Source: Treponema sp. (lineage in GTDB: Bacteria > Spirochaetota > Spirochaetia > Treponematales > Treponemataceae). Taken from it: a stretch of 64,000 nucleotides of DNA. Every line of letters starts with the position of its first letter. The stretch's first letter is position 1. The stretch spans positions 43,479 through 107,478 of the forward strand of contig JAFUFU010000034.1 in NCBI GenBank assembly GCA_017469785.1. The letters run 5' to 3'. This document shows positions 1 to 10,400 of this stretch, in pieces. The notes under the pieces were generated by a model. The model did no database searches. It was not told the DNA's origin and saw only the letters and a program-made list of their open reading frames with translations. The position numbers and the translations under genes are program-made.

Positions 1-2246
1 GCAAGAAGAACCTTGTTGCGTTTTGTGTACTCATCAGTCTCATAATCACAATCCCAGTAATATTTTATAACGTCACCAATGCGGTAAAGGTCATGATTTG
101 AAAGCATGAAGTTGGGATAATAGTCATCATAAGTTCCGTCATCATCTCGGCATGAATAGCCCTTTTCAGAGAAAGTTTGGTAAAGATAGCTTAATCCTGT
201 CGTAATGTTTCCAGTGCGTTTACTTTTGTCGCCATACTCGCATGCGAATCCCTGAACAAACTTATAATAGGCAGGGAAGTCAAAACAGCCGTTGAGACCG
301 TAACCGGCTGCCGTACCGCTTGCAACGCTTCCAGCCTGGATGCGGGTCTGGTCACCGTTCCAATGCTCGCCAACCAGATAGCCTAAAGTTCCCCAGTCCT
401 CACCTTTTGTACCGTTAGACGCTGAGGCTTCTTCGATTACCTTGCGGATATCATACCAATAGTTATGTCCGCCGGCACCAGTATTGTCAGAGCTTGACTT
501 GTCACCCAAACCAACCTGATAGCACTGGTCGAACCTCCAGCCGTCAATCTTGTACTCTGTAATCCAGTAGCGGGCAACATCTGAATAATACTTTAATGAA
601 TATTCATTTGTTGCATAGTTTACAGGATTTGAGGTCGAAGGTGTAATTCCAGGATTTAAGATGCCGTCTCTTTCAGGGGATGCTACAAGCTGGGTACCTG
701 CGTTATGACCAAAGACACCATCGAGAATTACGGCAATTCCATTCTCATGGAATGTGTAAACAAGCTCCGCAAACTTTTCATTGGTTCCAAAGTGATTGTC
801 AATGTTGAAGTAATCGTTTGCAAAATATCCTGTTGCCTTGAGTTTTTCATCCCCAGTGTTGCTCTGGAAAATAGGAGTCATCCACAAGGCATTGCATCCT
901 AAGTCCTTGATGTAATCAACCGCATCGATAATACCCTGCAAGTCACCGCCTTTAAGAGCATTATCGGGACCCCACATCTGAGTGTAACCGATAGAAGGGT
1001 CTCCGTCCTGAAAAGAAGCCACCATCACCTGGTAAATGCGCAGCTCGTTGGGGTTTGTGATTGTGCACTGGGTTGTTGGCTCAAGGATATCATCACTTGA
1101 AATCTTGGATGCGCCGCTTGCCGTTACCCTGTAAATTCCCTTTGAGGAAACAGTCATGTTTGATCCATAAAGTTTGTTTCCTGAACTGTTTGTAATCAAA
1201 AGACTTACAGAAGTGCAGCCTGCAAAAGTGTAGACATAATCGTCTTCGGAAGAATTCGCATCCATCTCAATCCCAGGCCATGTGGTATTGGGATATTTTG
1301 ATGAATCAGAACAATCCCAGTAGTGAATGAGGGGATAGCCCAGAGATTTTGCCACAAGAATCTGAATGCCGTCATAGGTTCCAAGAGTTACGTTAACTTC
1401 GGAACCGCTTTTGACGGTAACTTTTTTCGTTGCCTTTACGGTATTGCCTTCCAGCACGTAGATTTTCCACGTTCCTGGAGCAGCCTCGATTGTTACAGGC
1501 TGTGCCGTGCTTGCAGTTGCACATTCGCTCAGAGGGTCGCTTACTTGAAGTGTAAGGCCGTCATACTCCAAGCATGTTATGACAACAGAACCCGGGCTCA
1601 GAATGTAGCTTGAAGAATCTGCAAGAGCACTCGCTTTGAAGGCCGCTGCGATTGCAGAAGCGTCTATAAGCGACGCATGAGTGCCACCAGGGATTGCATT
1701 ATTAATAGATGAAATTTGAGCATCGGTCAGAGTGTTTGTGTTCACGCCGGCAGAAAGAAGCGCGGCATACACAAATCCCTTTTTGCTAGAATCCCAGTCA
1801 ACGGTGACAGAATTATCGCTTCCCGCGATAATATCCGTTACAGCCGCAATCCGTATTCCATCAATTTTGCCAATTGCGCCGCTGTCGCCATAGGCCTGAA
1901 CCGTGACGACAGCATTTTTGCAAGCAGGAATTTTTGAAATCTCAATCGAATTTGCCATGCCACCGCTGACAGTGACTGTTCCGCTAGTCTTAGTGAAAAC
2001 CTTGCCCGCAGAGTCATAGCCCTGAACAGTTACGATTGCCGTCTTGATTGAATCTGCATATACGGCGCGTGAATCAGTTTCAGAAGATGACGCTGATGAA
2101 GAGTTGACAACAAGGCTTCCGTATGCCACAGAATCCGATGACGAATCATCAGAAGCCTGTTTACACGCAGAAAAAATCATTCCTGCGCATAAAAGCAAAG
2201 AAAGAAGCTGAACAAACAAAATTCTTTTCGATTTCAAGAAAACCAT
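1..2246 (-). CDS. GH13 alpha-amylase lipoprotein, 3' end cut by window edge
   Basis: This encodes an exported starch-degrading enzyme; about 748 residues are inside the window and the C-terminus is off the left edge. The ATG at 2246 follows a GGAG six bases upstream. The N-terminus has a lipoprotein signal with the lipobox ending FSAC, so the protein is probably lipid-anchored. The middle contains a starch-binding-like segment (HYWD...WPG). The GH13 barrel follows, with the region I equivalent ILDGVFGH, DGWRFD (nucleophile Asp codon near 528-530), GEHW (acid/base Glu near 366-368) and SNHD. The start is only 10 bp after the stop of the upstream amylase gene, so it is the last visible gene of the amylase operon. 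The family call is firm; the exact substrate (amylase, pullulanase or cyclodextrinase) is inferred. Confidence 0.9.
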   Translation of the reverse strand, partial: MVFLKSKRILFVQLLSLLLCAGMIFSACKQASDDSSSDSVAYGSLVVNSSSASSSETDSRAVYADSIKTAIVTVQGYDSAGKVFTKTSGTVTVSGGMANSIEISKIPACKNAVVTVQAYGDSGAIGKIDGIRIAAVTDIIAGSDNSVTVDWDSSKKGFVYAALLSAGVNTNTLTDAQISSINNAIPGGTHASLIDASAIAAAFKASALADSSSYILSPGSVVITCLEYDGLTLQVSDPLSECATASTAQPVTIEAAPGTWKIYVLEGNTVKATKKVTVKSGSEVNVTLGTYDGIQILVAKSLGYPLIHYWDCSDSSKYPNTTWPGIEMDANSSEDDYVYTFAGCTSVSLLITNSSGNKLYGSNMTVSSKGIYRVTASGASKISSDDILEPTTQCTITNPNELRIYQVMVASFQDGDPSIGYTQMWGPDNALKGGDLQGIIDAVDYIKDLGCNALWMTPIFQSNTGDEKLKATGYFANDYFNIDNHFGTNEKFAELVYTFHENGIAVILDGVFGHNAGTQLVASPERDGILNPGITPSTSNPVNYATNEYSLKYYSDVARYWITEYKIDGWRFDQCYQVGLGDKSSSDNTGAGGHNYWYDIRKVIEEASASNGTKGEDWGTLGYLVGEHWNGDQTRIQAGSVASGTAAGYGLNGCFDFPAYYKFVQGFACEYGDKSKRTGNITTGLSYLYQTFSEKGYSCRDDDGTYDDYYPNFMLSNHDLYRIGDVIKYYWDCDYETDEYTKRNKVLL

Positions 2247-2256
2247 CACATACTCC

Positions 2257-5200
2257 TTAGAATGTCACACCATAGCTTGCAGGATTTTTGTCGCTGACAA
2301 GAACTGGTGCGCTTGTGCTTGCGCTTGAAGAACTGAAGGTTACGCTTCCGCCGCTTACAGTCGCGCTCTTTCCGTCGTACCAGTTGTAGACTGTCGTTCC
2401 ATCCGCAAACAAACCGCTTACGTCAACGGTAGTGCTTGAAAGGCTGATTGCAACAGAGTTTTCACCGGCAGAACCAGAATATGTACGCTTGTTCGCAGTG
2501 CCTGTTCCCGCACCGACCGCAGGATTGTACTTACGGAACTTGCCTACCTTACCCCAGTGAGCAATGAGATTTGTGTTGCTAAAATCCATGTCACCACGTG
2601 TCATCATATCACTATCACCACAATCTGTGTATGCTTGTCCTCGGTTTGATTCGTCTCCGTAATAAATCTGCACTCCGCCTGGAAGAAGGGTAAGCATAGT
2701 TCCTACCTCGTACTGATTTGAAGCGCGACACAAGGCTGTATCATGGCTTGAAACGTATGTAAGCACATTGTTCCGGTTTCCGTTTGAATCATAGTCCGGA
2801 TTTGAGTTTATGCTCAAATATGAAGACCATGTATTTTCATTCGGATAGTCTGAAGTTGTACTTGCTGTAGCTGACTTGTTGAAGCTGAAGTTAATCACGC
2901 TGTCAAACTTTCCTGTCTGGTAATAATCAGAATCCGTACCGTCCGTTGCAGTCCATCCGAAACATTCTGCCGTCATCCAGAAATTCTCATCCCAGTCAGC
3001 AGCCCCGGTATCCACACCGTTATATGTTTTGTCCTTTGAGCTGTCATCGCGCCATGCTTCAAGAGCCGCCTGACATGCGACTTTCAGCTGTCCCCATCTC
3101 CAACGTTCAACATGCTTTGCAGTGTCACATCTGAATCCGTCAATTCCAAGCTCACGTACCCATGCAGAAAGCCAGACAACCTGATAATCCATCGGCGCAA
3201 TTCCCTTGTCAGTGCGATAGTCCCCAGAGTATCCGTTCCAGTCTGCATTTGCAACCGAAGGATTGTAGTAAGCAGATTTAATACTGTCTGAGTCAGTTTT
3301 CCACTTTGTCACCATGACAGGAGCCATACCGACACTTTCTGTAAGTTCAGAACGAATATCTGGCAAGCCGCCGCAACTTCCGCCCTCACCAGCTCCTCGG
3401 TCATAAGCGAAAGAACTGATCCACGGTCCCCACCAGCTTTCCCAATATGAATTAGTCCATTGCACTGAATGATTAGCAAACCAGCAGTTATGGTTCATCT
3501 GACATTGATCATCTGTGCAGGAAGTTGTTTTTTCAAGCCAGCCATGCTCTGTAATATCGGTTTTTCCATGGGGGTAAGTAATCATGTCCTCCTGATTGTT
3601 GTAGCCTACGTGATTCATTACAACATCCATGATTACACGAATTCCCTTTGAATGGCAGGCATTTACAAAAGTGCGAAGCTCTTCAAGGGTTCCCATGTTC
3701 TGGTCCATAGCTGTCCAGTCAAGAGTGTAGTAGCCGTGGAAAGCATAGTGAGGGAACTTGTGCCCCTTTCCGCTTACCCAACCATGAACCTGCTCATAAG
3801 GGGCAGTAATCCAGATTGCGTTAACACCAAGGTCGACAAAGTAGTCCAGTTTCTGAGTAAGACCTGCAATGTCCCCACCGTGGAAGGTAGCCACATTTTC
3901 AGATCCGCTCAAACCATTCTTTCTGTTGTAGCTGTGGTCATTTGAAGTGTCTCCGTTATAGAAGCGGTCCGTAAGCACAAAGTAGGCGTTTACGTTATCC
4001 CAGGTGAATGGGTCTTCCTTTGCAGCTTCTTTTACTGTAAGGCTAGAAGAATCATTTGCAGTTCCCACAGAGTTTGTTACGCTTGCAGAAACACTGATTG
4101 CACTTCCTTCTGAAACTCCCAAATCTTCCACTTTAATGGAAAGGACATTTCCGCTGAAGGAAGAATAGCTGTATGATTTTGATACTGCTCCGCTTAAAGT
4201 GACGCTTGCATTTGTAATGGTGTCGTTTCCGTTTGTAAGGGTTACTGTGATTGTACCATTGGCAGGAATTTTACTTCCTGTTGCAGGCTTAATCTTTACA
4301 GTCGGAAGAACCGGCTCCGGCACAGTTGTCGGGTCAGAGTCGTAGTAAGTTCCGGCAGAACCACAAAGGCCTGCGGCATCGTACCAGAAGGTGGTGGTTT
4401 TGGCAGATGTCATTGTGCTACCTGAGTTAAGGATAAAGCTGAATGCCTTACCCTCCGTATAATATTCACCACCGATTTCAAGAACATACCAACCGCTGTT
4501 ATATTTCAGATTTGTTGCCGCGCTCATTGTTGGCTGGCTGCTCCATGTGTAGCCCATGAGTTTCGTTGATTCAAGTCCGTCTGGTTGCCATACCCAGATT
4601 GACGGAGCCGAAGAAGCAGAAACATAAATCTTCACTGCTTCTACAGGGGGCACGGGGCTGTTTACCGTGAGGGTGATTGAAGGTTCAGAACTAGCAGGGC
4701 TAGGGTTTGTTGTTGTAGCCGAACCGCTAGATGTAGAATCATACCAGAAAGTTCCTGCAGCACCTGTGATTTCCGGGTCTGACCAATTGAGTTTAAATAC
4801 AATTGTCTTTCCAGTGGCATAATTTGAATAGTCAATCATATACCAGCCGGAAGTATCTTTCATGTAGGTAGAAGAAACAGCCGTCATCTGAGTTGCGCTG
4901 GAACTTGTTCCCCAGGTGCCACCTGCAAGTACCGACAAAGACGCACCTCCATTTTCCCAAGCCCAAATATCAGGAACAGAAGCAGCTTTTACGAAAGCAA
5001 TAGTTTTCCCGGTAAAGTCGTATTCCCCGCCTTCATTATACTTCACCTCCACAGTGCTGGTTTCCCCAGAGACCACAGTAATGTCTTTTTCAGCAACCTT
5101 TGTTCCCGTAGAATCCAGCACCCAGACCTTCCATGTACCTGGATAAGCAATAAGGTCAAAGCTGTCGTTCGAGCCGCTGATTGTTTTCTTTTCAGAAGCG

Positions 5201-5841
5201 ATGTCCGTTACTTGAACCGTGTAGCCTGATGCACTGCTGCTTGTAACGCTCACACTTCCAAAGTCAGAAACATAAGAGGAAGCATCTTTTAGCGACGGGT
5301 AATCAGAGGCAATGGCTTCTGCATTTACAAGGCTAGCATGAACATCAGATGGAATGGCAGAGTCAAATGCTGTGGCAGCAATGTCAGAAACATCTTTGCC
5401 ATTTTTAATCAAATAGTAGAAGACACTGCCCGCAGCCGTTGTATTCCAGTTGACAGTAACGGAATTTTCGCCAGCCTTGATATCGCATACGGCCCGAAGG
5501 GTTGCTCCGTCCACATTGCTTTTTACAGTGACAACGCGATTTTTCCCTGTCGGAATATTTTCGATTGTCGTGGAGGCTTTTCCAGAAGAAATCTCCACGC
5601 CGGATTTTGTAATATCAGTCATGCCATACCCGCTGACCGTAACGGTTGCGCTTGTAAGTGCACTTACGTCAAGGGCTCGGCTTGAATTTTCATCAGAAAT
5701 GGTCAGGCTTCCGTAAGCCTGGGATTTCTGGCCTGAATTTTCCGACGAATCATCAGAGGAACTGCCGATTGCAGTTGAGCACGACGCAAATACAAAAGAT
5801 GCCGCAAGTATAATTACTGCAAGATTTTTAAATATTTTCAT
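2257..5841 (-). CDS. MalS-like GH13 alpha-amylase lipoprotein
   Basis: This is a secreted alpha-amylase of 1194 residues. A lipoprotein signal peptide ends in FASC (Cys20). Residues about 45-270 are repeated beta-rich linker domains. Two starch-binding-like modules with conserved WAW/WVW and FWYD motifs lie at about 280-370 and 400-500, then an Ig-like segment (about 510-605). The catalytic barrel starts near 612: region I DVVMNH (739-744), DGFRCD (nucleophile Asp906), TAEC (Glu959) and SSHD (Asp1034). The GHYAFHGYYT-type segment with a Cys-rich loop resembles periplasmic alpha-amylase MalS, which cleaves maltodextrins. It is 21 bp from the Ig-like lipoprotein gene upstream and 10 bp from the next amylase, consistent with one transcript. 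Assignment to alpha-amylase is firm; the MalS comparison rests on motifs only. Confidence 0.92.
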   Translation of the reverse strand: MKIFKNLAVIILAASFVFASCSTAIGSSSDDSSENSGQKSQAYGSLTISDENSSRALDVSALTSATVTVSGYGMTDITKSGVEISSGKASTTIENIPTGKNRVVTVKSNVDGATLRAVCDIKAGENSVTVNWNTTAAGSVFYYLIKNGKDVSDIAATAFDSAIPSDVHASLVNAEAIASDYPSLKDASSYVSDFGSVSVTSSSASGYTVQVTDIASEKKTISGSNDSFDLIAYPGTWKVWVLDSTGTKVAEKDITVVSGETSTVEVKYNEGGEYDFTGKTIAFVKAASVPDIWAWENGGASLSVLAGGTWGTSSSATQMTAVSSTYMKDTSGWYMIDYSNYATGKTIVFKLNWSDPEITGAAGTFWYDSTSSGSATTTNPSPASSEPSITLTVNSPVPPVEAVKIYVSASSAPSIWVWQPDGLESTKLMGYTWSSQPTMSAATNLKYNSGWYVLEIGGEYYTEGKAFSFILNSGSTMTSAKTTTFWYDAAGLCGSAGTYYDSDPTTVPEPVLPTVKIKPATGSKIPANGTITVTLTNGNDTITNASVTLSGAVSKSYSYSSFSGNVLSIKVEDLGVSEGSAISVSASVTNSVGTANDSSSLTVKEAAKEDPFTWDNVNAYFVLTDRFYNGDTSNDHSYNRKNGLSGSENVATFHGGDIAGLTQKLDYFVDLGVNAIWITAPYEQVHGWVSGKGHKFPHYAFHGYYTLDWTAMDQNMGTLEELRTFVNACHSKGIRVIMDVVMNHVGYNNQEDMITYPHGKTDITEHGWLEKTTSCTDDQCQMNHNCWFANHSVQWTNSYWESWWGPWISSFAYDRGAGEGGSCGGLPDIRSELTESVGMAPVMVTKWKTDSDSIKSAYYNPSVANADWNGYSGDYRTDKGIAPMDYQVVWLSAWVRELGIDGFRCDTAKHVERWRWGQLKVACQAALEAWRDDSSKDKTYNGVDTGAADWDENFWMTAECFGWTATDGTDSDYYQTGKFDSVINFSFNKSATASTTSDYPNENTWSSYLSINSNPDYDSNGNRNNVLTYVSSHDTALCRASNQYEVGTMLTLLPGGVQIYYGDESNRGQAYTDCGDSDMMTRGDMDFSNTNLIAHWGKVGKFRKYNPAVGAGTGTANKRTYSGSAGENSVAISLSSTTVDVSGLFADGTTVYNWYDGKSATVSGGSVTFSSSSASTSAPVLVSDKNPASYGVTF

Positions 5842-5861
5842 AGTGAAATCCCTTTTTCGCC

Positions 5862-7316
5862 TTAGTTGAAATTAATAGTAATTGCGCCGCTTCCAGGTGT
5901 ATCATCGCTTGTAATTGTAACCACGCATGACGTTGAGTTTGTTGATGCCGTTGTATCATTAAGCGAATTTGTTACAGCAACATAGTATGTACCTGATTCA
6001 CTGGCCTTATATGTGCTGCCTGTTGCACCAGAAATTGCAGAACCATCTTTATACCACTGATAAGAAAGACTTCCTCCATCACTTACAGTAGCAGTAACCG
6101 AAAGGCTGACACCTGTGCTTGTAGTACCTGTAGCAGTCGCGTTCAAATCAGAAGTGATTGTCGGAGTCACGGCACTTGGAAGAGGATTTACCGTAACAGT
6201 GACTTTTTCAGAGTTTACAGAACTTGTAGTTTTAGATGTATCTGTTGCCTCTGAATATGTGTTGACAACCTTACAGTAATACTCGTATACAGAAATCTTT
6301 TCTACTTTTGGAGCCTTTCCCCCAAGCGGCGTATATGTCGCACTTGTCTCGCCAGATATCTCGACGTCATTTTCATACCACTGATATGACAAAGTTCCTT
6401 TTTTAGCGAACTCAGTTTCCGTAACATCAGCCTCGACAGAGAGAGCGGCAACCGTATCACATGATGTGTAGCTTGCGCTCACAGGATTTTTCGTAATTAC
6501 AGGAGTAGCCGCATAAGTTTCATTGTAATCAGCAGGAAGAACCGTAATCGACGCATTTCCAGAAGTGACTTTTTTTGTCTTTCCACTTTCTTCCGTAGCA
6601 TCATTGTAGGTATTTGTTATGGTACAATAGAATTTGTATGAAGTGTTTTCCTTTACATCTGGAGCCTTTCCATCCCAAGGCGTATATTCTGCACTTGTCG
6701 CGCCGGAAACAGCCTCGTCATTCAAATACCACTGGTATGACAAAGTGCCAGCCTTTGCAAGACCATCATCAGTAACGCTTGCCACGACAGAGAGAGCATC
6801 AACCGTATCACCAGATTTGTAGCTTGCGCTCACAGGATTTTTCGTAATTACAGGAGTAGCCGCGTAAACCGTATCGCTACCAGCCTGGACTGTGATTTTT
6901 GCATAGCTTGACGTAGATTTGCGGACAGACGAATCAAGCGTATTAGTGACTTCGCAATTGTATTCAAAGACACCGCTCGCGCTTACATCCGGAGTATATC
7001 GCTTGCTTGTCGCGCCCGGAATAACTTTGTCATCTTTGAACCACTGATAAGAAAGACTGCCTCCGTCTGAAACACTTGCAATAACACGAAGGTCGTTCAC
7101 CGTTTTTTGTCCAAGCGCATAAGTCGCATCCTGTGGCTGTTCTGTGATAACAGGCGTTTCCGCCACTGTCTCAACTAAAGAATTCTGATTCTCATCACTA
7201 GTCTCAGGAACATAAGGGACATACACCGTGTCTCCGTCATCGCCAGATTTACAAGAAACCAGGGCAAATGGGCCGGCCAAAAGTACAGCCGCAGCAAAAC
7301 AAACAACTTTTTTCAT
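5862..7316 (-). CDS. lipoprotein with four tandem Ig-like domains
   Basis: This encodes an exported protein of 484 residues with a lipobox ending LVSC. The start is placed at the ATG at 7316 because a GGAGG lies five bases upstream; an upstream in-frame extension to 7352 has no such site. After a short acidic linker come four domains of about 95-100 residues. Each carries SYQWYKD/ND, an xYTP turn and (E)YxCxVTNT, the pattern of bacterial Ig-like repeats. Domains 2 and 3 are nearly identical in places, including at DNA level, suggesting recent duplication. It has no catalytic motif. Its position between two amylase genes suggests a surface carbohydrate-binding or spacer protein working with the amylases; this role is inferred from context only. 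Confidence 0.8.
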   Translation of the reverse strand: MKKVVCFAAAVLLAGPFALVSCKSGDDGDTVYVPYVPETSDENQNSLVETVAETPVITEQPQDATYALGQKTVNDLRVIASVSDGGSLSYQWFKDDKVIPGATSKRYTPDVSASGVFEYNCEVTNTLDSSVRKSTSSYAKITVQAGSDTVYAATPVITKNPVSASYKSGDTVDALSVVASVTDDGLAKAGTLSYQWYLNDEAVSGATSAEYTPWDGKAPDVKENTSYKFYCTITNTYNDATEESGKTKKVTSGNASITVLPADYNETYAATPVITKNPVSASYTSCDTVAALSVEADVTETEFAKKGTLSYQWYENDVEISGETSATYTPLGGKAPKVEKISVYEYYCKVVNTYSEATDTSKTTSSVNSEKVTVTVNPLPSAVTPTITSDLNATATGTTSTGVSLSVTATVSDGGSLSYQWYKDGSAISGATGSTYKASESGTYYVAVTNSLNDTTASTNSTSCVVTITSDDTPGSGAITINFN

Positions 7317-7404
7317 AATTTCCTCCAAGATTTTATACATACGCTTCAGCAAACGTAAAACTCTAAAAAATTTCTCTCCGATGTCCAGCGATTTATTACA
7401 AGAA

Positions 7405-10400
7405 TCAGTTCAGATATGCTCCATCTTCGCCGATTTTGCCGCTTACCTCACAGCTAGAAGTCTGCAACACGTAGACACGCATGTTGCCCTCGCCGATTGA
7501 ATCACTTGTAAGCGAACCAGAAGAAGAAACCGTCTTACCGGTAATCACTTCAATATAGGTTCCGCTTGGTATTCCTGAGAACGTTGCCTGACCGTTGATT
7601 GCAACAAGGGCAAAGCTGTCCACGTTGCTGTCGGTGTAGCGCCGCTTGAATGCAATGCTTCCAGAACAGCCCTGCGTTGAATACTGACCTTTTCTGAGAG
7701 CCGTGATAGAACGGCGGATAAGGTTCAGTCGGCGGACATGCTGGGCAAGCTCGTGATTCAAAGTATTTGCCACGGTTCCGCTTGCCGTGTACACGCCGTA
7801 GTCGCTGGCTGTAACACTTCCCTCAAGATAATCGCCGAAGTAGGCCCGGCCAGAGTTTTCAAGGGAAGTTCTTGTGTTCGCCGGGTCAATGGCACAGCCC
7901 TTCTTGAACTCAATTTCACTTCCATAGTAAATACAAGGGATTCCCCGGAATGTGAAAATCAGATTGAGCTTGTCCGGCCAGTAGCCAGTGAAACGCTGGC
8001 TTTCAGGTGCATTGTCCGGTGCGTAGTCATGGCTGTCAACGTAAGTGACATTCCATGTGGCATCATTGAAATCAGGGTCATTTGTGCCCACAGCCGTGTT
8101 GAAGGCATCGCCAGCCGAGTTGAAGGCCCAGTGCATGGGGAAGTCAATCTGGTCAAGGTAGCTTCTCATGCTCCAGTCCGGCGTGTGATAAACGTTGCCA
8201 TCCAAAAGATGATTTGCAATTCCACTTGCCCAAGCCGGGTGGTCAAAGCTTGACTTGTAAGTTTCAAAATGACTTGAAGCCGACGCACTATTAATAGAAG
8301 AATCTGACTGACTCCAAGGCAGGCTCACAGTCTCCTTCCATGTGTAGAAAGCGGGAGAAAGGGCGGGAACCCCCTCGTTCCATCGGCCACGGTAGCGGGC
8401 GCAAGTCTCGCCGAATATATAGAATTTTTCACCGCCACGCTCCATGAAGGCCGGAATAAATTCTTTGTTGAATGTGTAGCGGCTGATGTGTTTTACAGTA
8501 TCAATTCGGAATGCGTCAACGCCCATGTCTATGTAGCTGTTGTAGCAGTCGGTAAGATACTTGAAGACTGTAGGGTTCTCTGTGTTCAGGTCCACGCAGT
8601 CACCTGCCATCTGGCCTAACTGGCACTTCTCGCTGTTCCAGTCAATCTGCTTTTCGTGGTGGTAAATAAAATCAGTGTCAATTGAGTCTTCCTTCATTGC
8701 ATTGATTCTTGAATCATACTGGGCTCCACCTTCGGCAGTGTCGTAATCAGAAACGCCTCTCATACTCATTCCTGCCATAAGTTTTGAATAGGCATTTCCA
8801 TCTGTGGCAATGTGCATGAAAGGACTGCGCGGTATGCTTGTGGGAGTCGCAACATCCTTGTTCACATAAGGCGTGGTGTCCTTGTCGAACATGTGGAAAA
8901 GATTTTTCTCACCGAAGTTTCCTGTGTGGTTAAGAACAATATCCTGAATGACTTTGATTCCCTTTGCATGGCAGTCGTTGATGAAATCCTGATAGGTGTA
9001 TCCCGCAGACTCGTAGCGCGGGTCAACCTTGCTGAAATCGTAGGCATGATAGCCGTGATAGTCGATTCCAGATGCATTCTGAACCACAGGAGTAATCCAG
9101 ATTGCAGAGAAGCCCAGAGCCTTGATGTAGTCGAGTTTCTGAGCCAAGCCCTTGAAATCGCCTCTCCATGCACAGTCATTTATGTCATCGCCGAATTTAA
9201 GGTACTCGCCGCCTTCGTCCCAGCAGTATTCGTTGTTTGAGCTGTCTCCGTCGTAGAATCTTGTGGTCATTACAAAGTAGATTGACTCATCACGGAAATC
9301 CCAGTTTGCATCCTGCTTGACAATTTTTATGCTCTTTGAAACGGTTTCGCTCGCTGCCCCTTCATCGTCCGTAACTCTGAGAGTGATTTCAACAGATGTT
9401 TCATTATCAGGCATTTTGACAGTAATTACGCTTGTTCCAGCTCCGCTCTTAACAGTGGCACCAGAAACTGTCCATGTGTAGCTTGCGATTGTACCGCCAT
9501 TCTGATCATAAGAGGCCGATGCAGAAAAAGTCCTTTCTGAGCTTGTCGCCGAAATCGAAGGGCCTGAAATCACAGCCACAGGAGGAAGATTCTCATTGCT
9601 GGTCGTGAAAGTGAGAGACATTTCATTAGAGATGTTTCCGGCCGCATCATAAGCAAGAGCCGTAATCACATGAGTGCCATTCTTAATCAAAGCCGTATTC
9701 CATGTATATTCGGCAGAGCCAGAAGTTCCGCTTACGCTCTTTGAAAGGATTTGGCTGCTTCCGTCGAGGATAAAAACGATTCTTGACAGGGACTTGTCAT
9801 CGCTGGCAGATGCAGTGAGAATCACTTCCCCTGAAACAGTACCGTTTTTATCCGCCGCAAATGAAGAGAGGACAGGGGCTACGGAATCATCCGGGTTCGC
9901 GCTGTACCAGGCGCCGCCTTTATACCACCATTCACCGGCTTCACGGCTCAAGTCAGCAGTCTGTCCGTTGCTTCCGTTGAAAATAAGATTCGTAGAAGTC
10001 TTTCCGATAGTAACGTCATACCATCCGTCACCGTCGCTGTCTGTCATTGCACTTCCCGGCCAGTCTCCGAACAACTTTTCGCTTTCCGATATCCATGCAT
10101 ATATATTCTGATATCCGGCTGAAGTTGAAACATGCACAATGATTCTGTCTGTAATCTCGCCCAAAGTGATGGACGTTGTTTTTCCAGAAGTCACCGTAAT
10201 GAAAGTTTTTTCGATTGTGCCGTCAGCCTTCGTGACATAAACAGGCCAAGTTCCCGGCGCGACATTTTCGATAGTTGAAGTTCCGCTTGGAACAGTCGCA
10301 ATGGAAGAGACAGGATCTCCCACCTGAACTTTGGCAGAAGAGTCATTATTCAAAATGGAAACGGTTCCAGTTTCGAGAATATAATTTGACGCACTCTGCA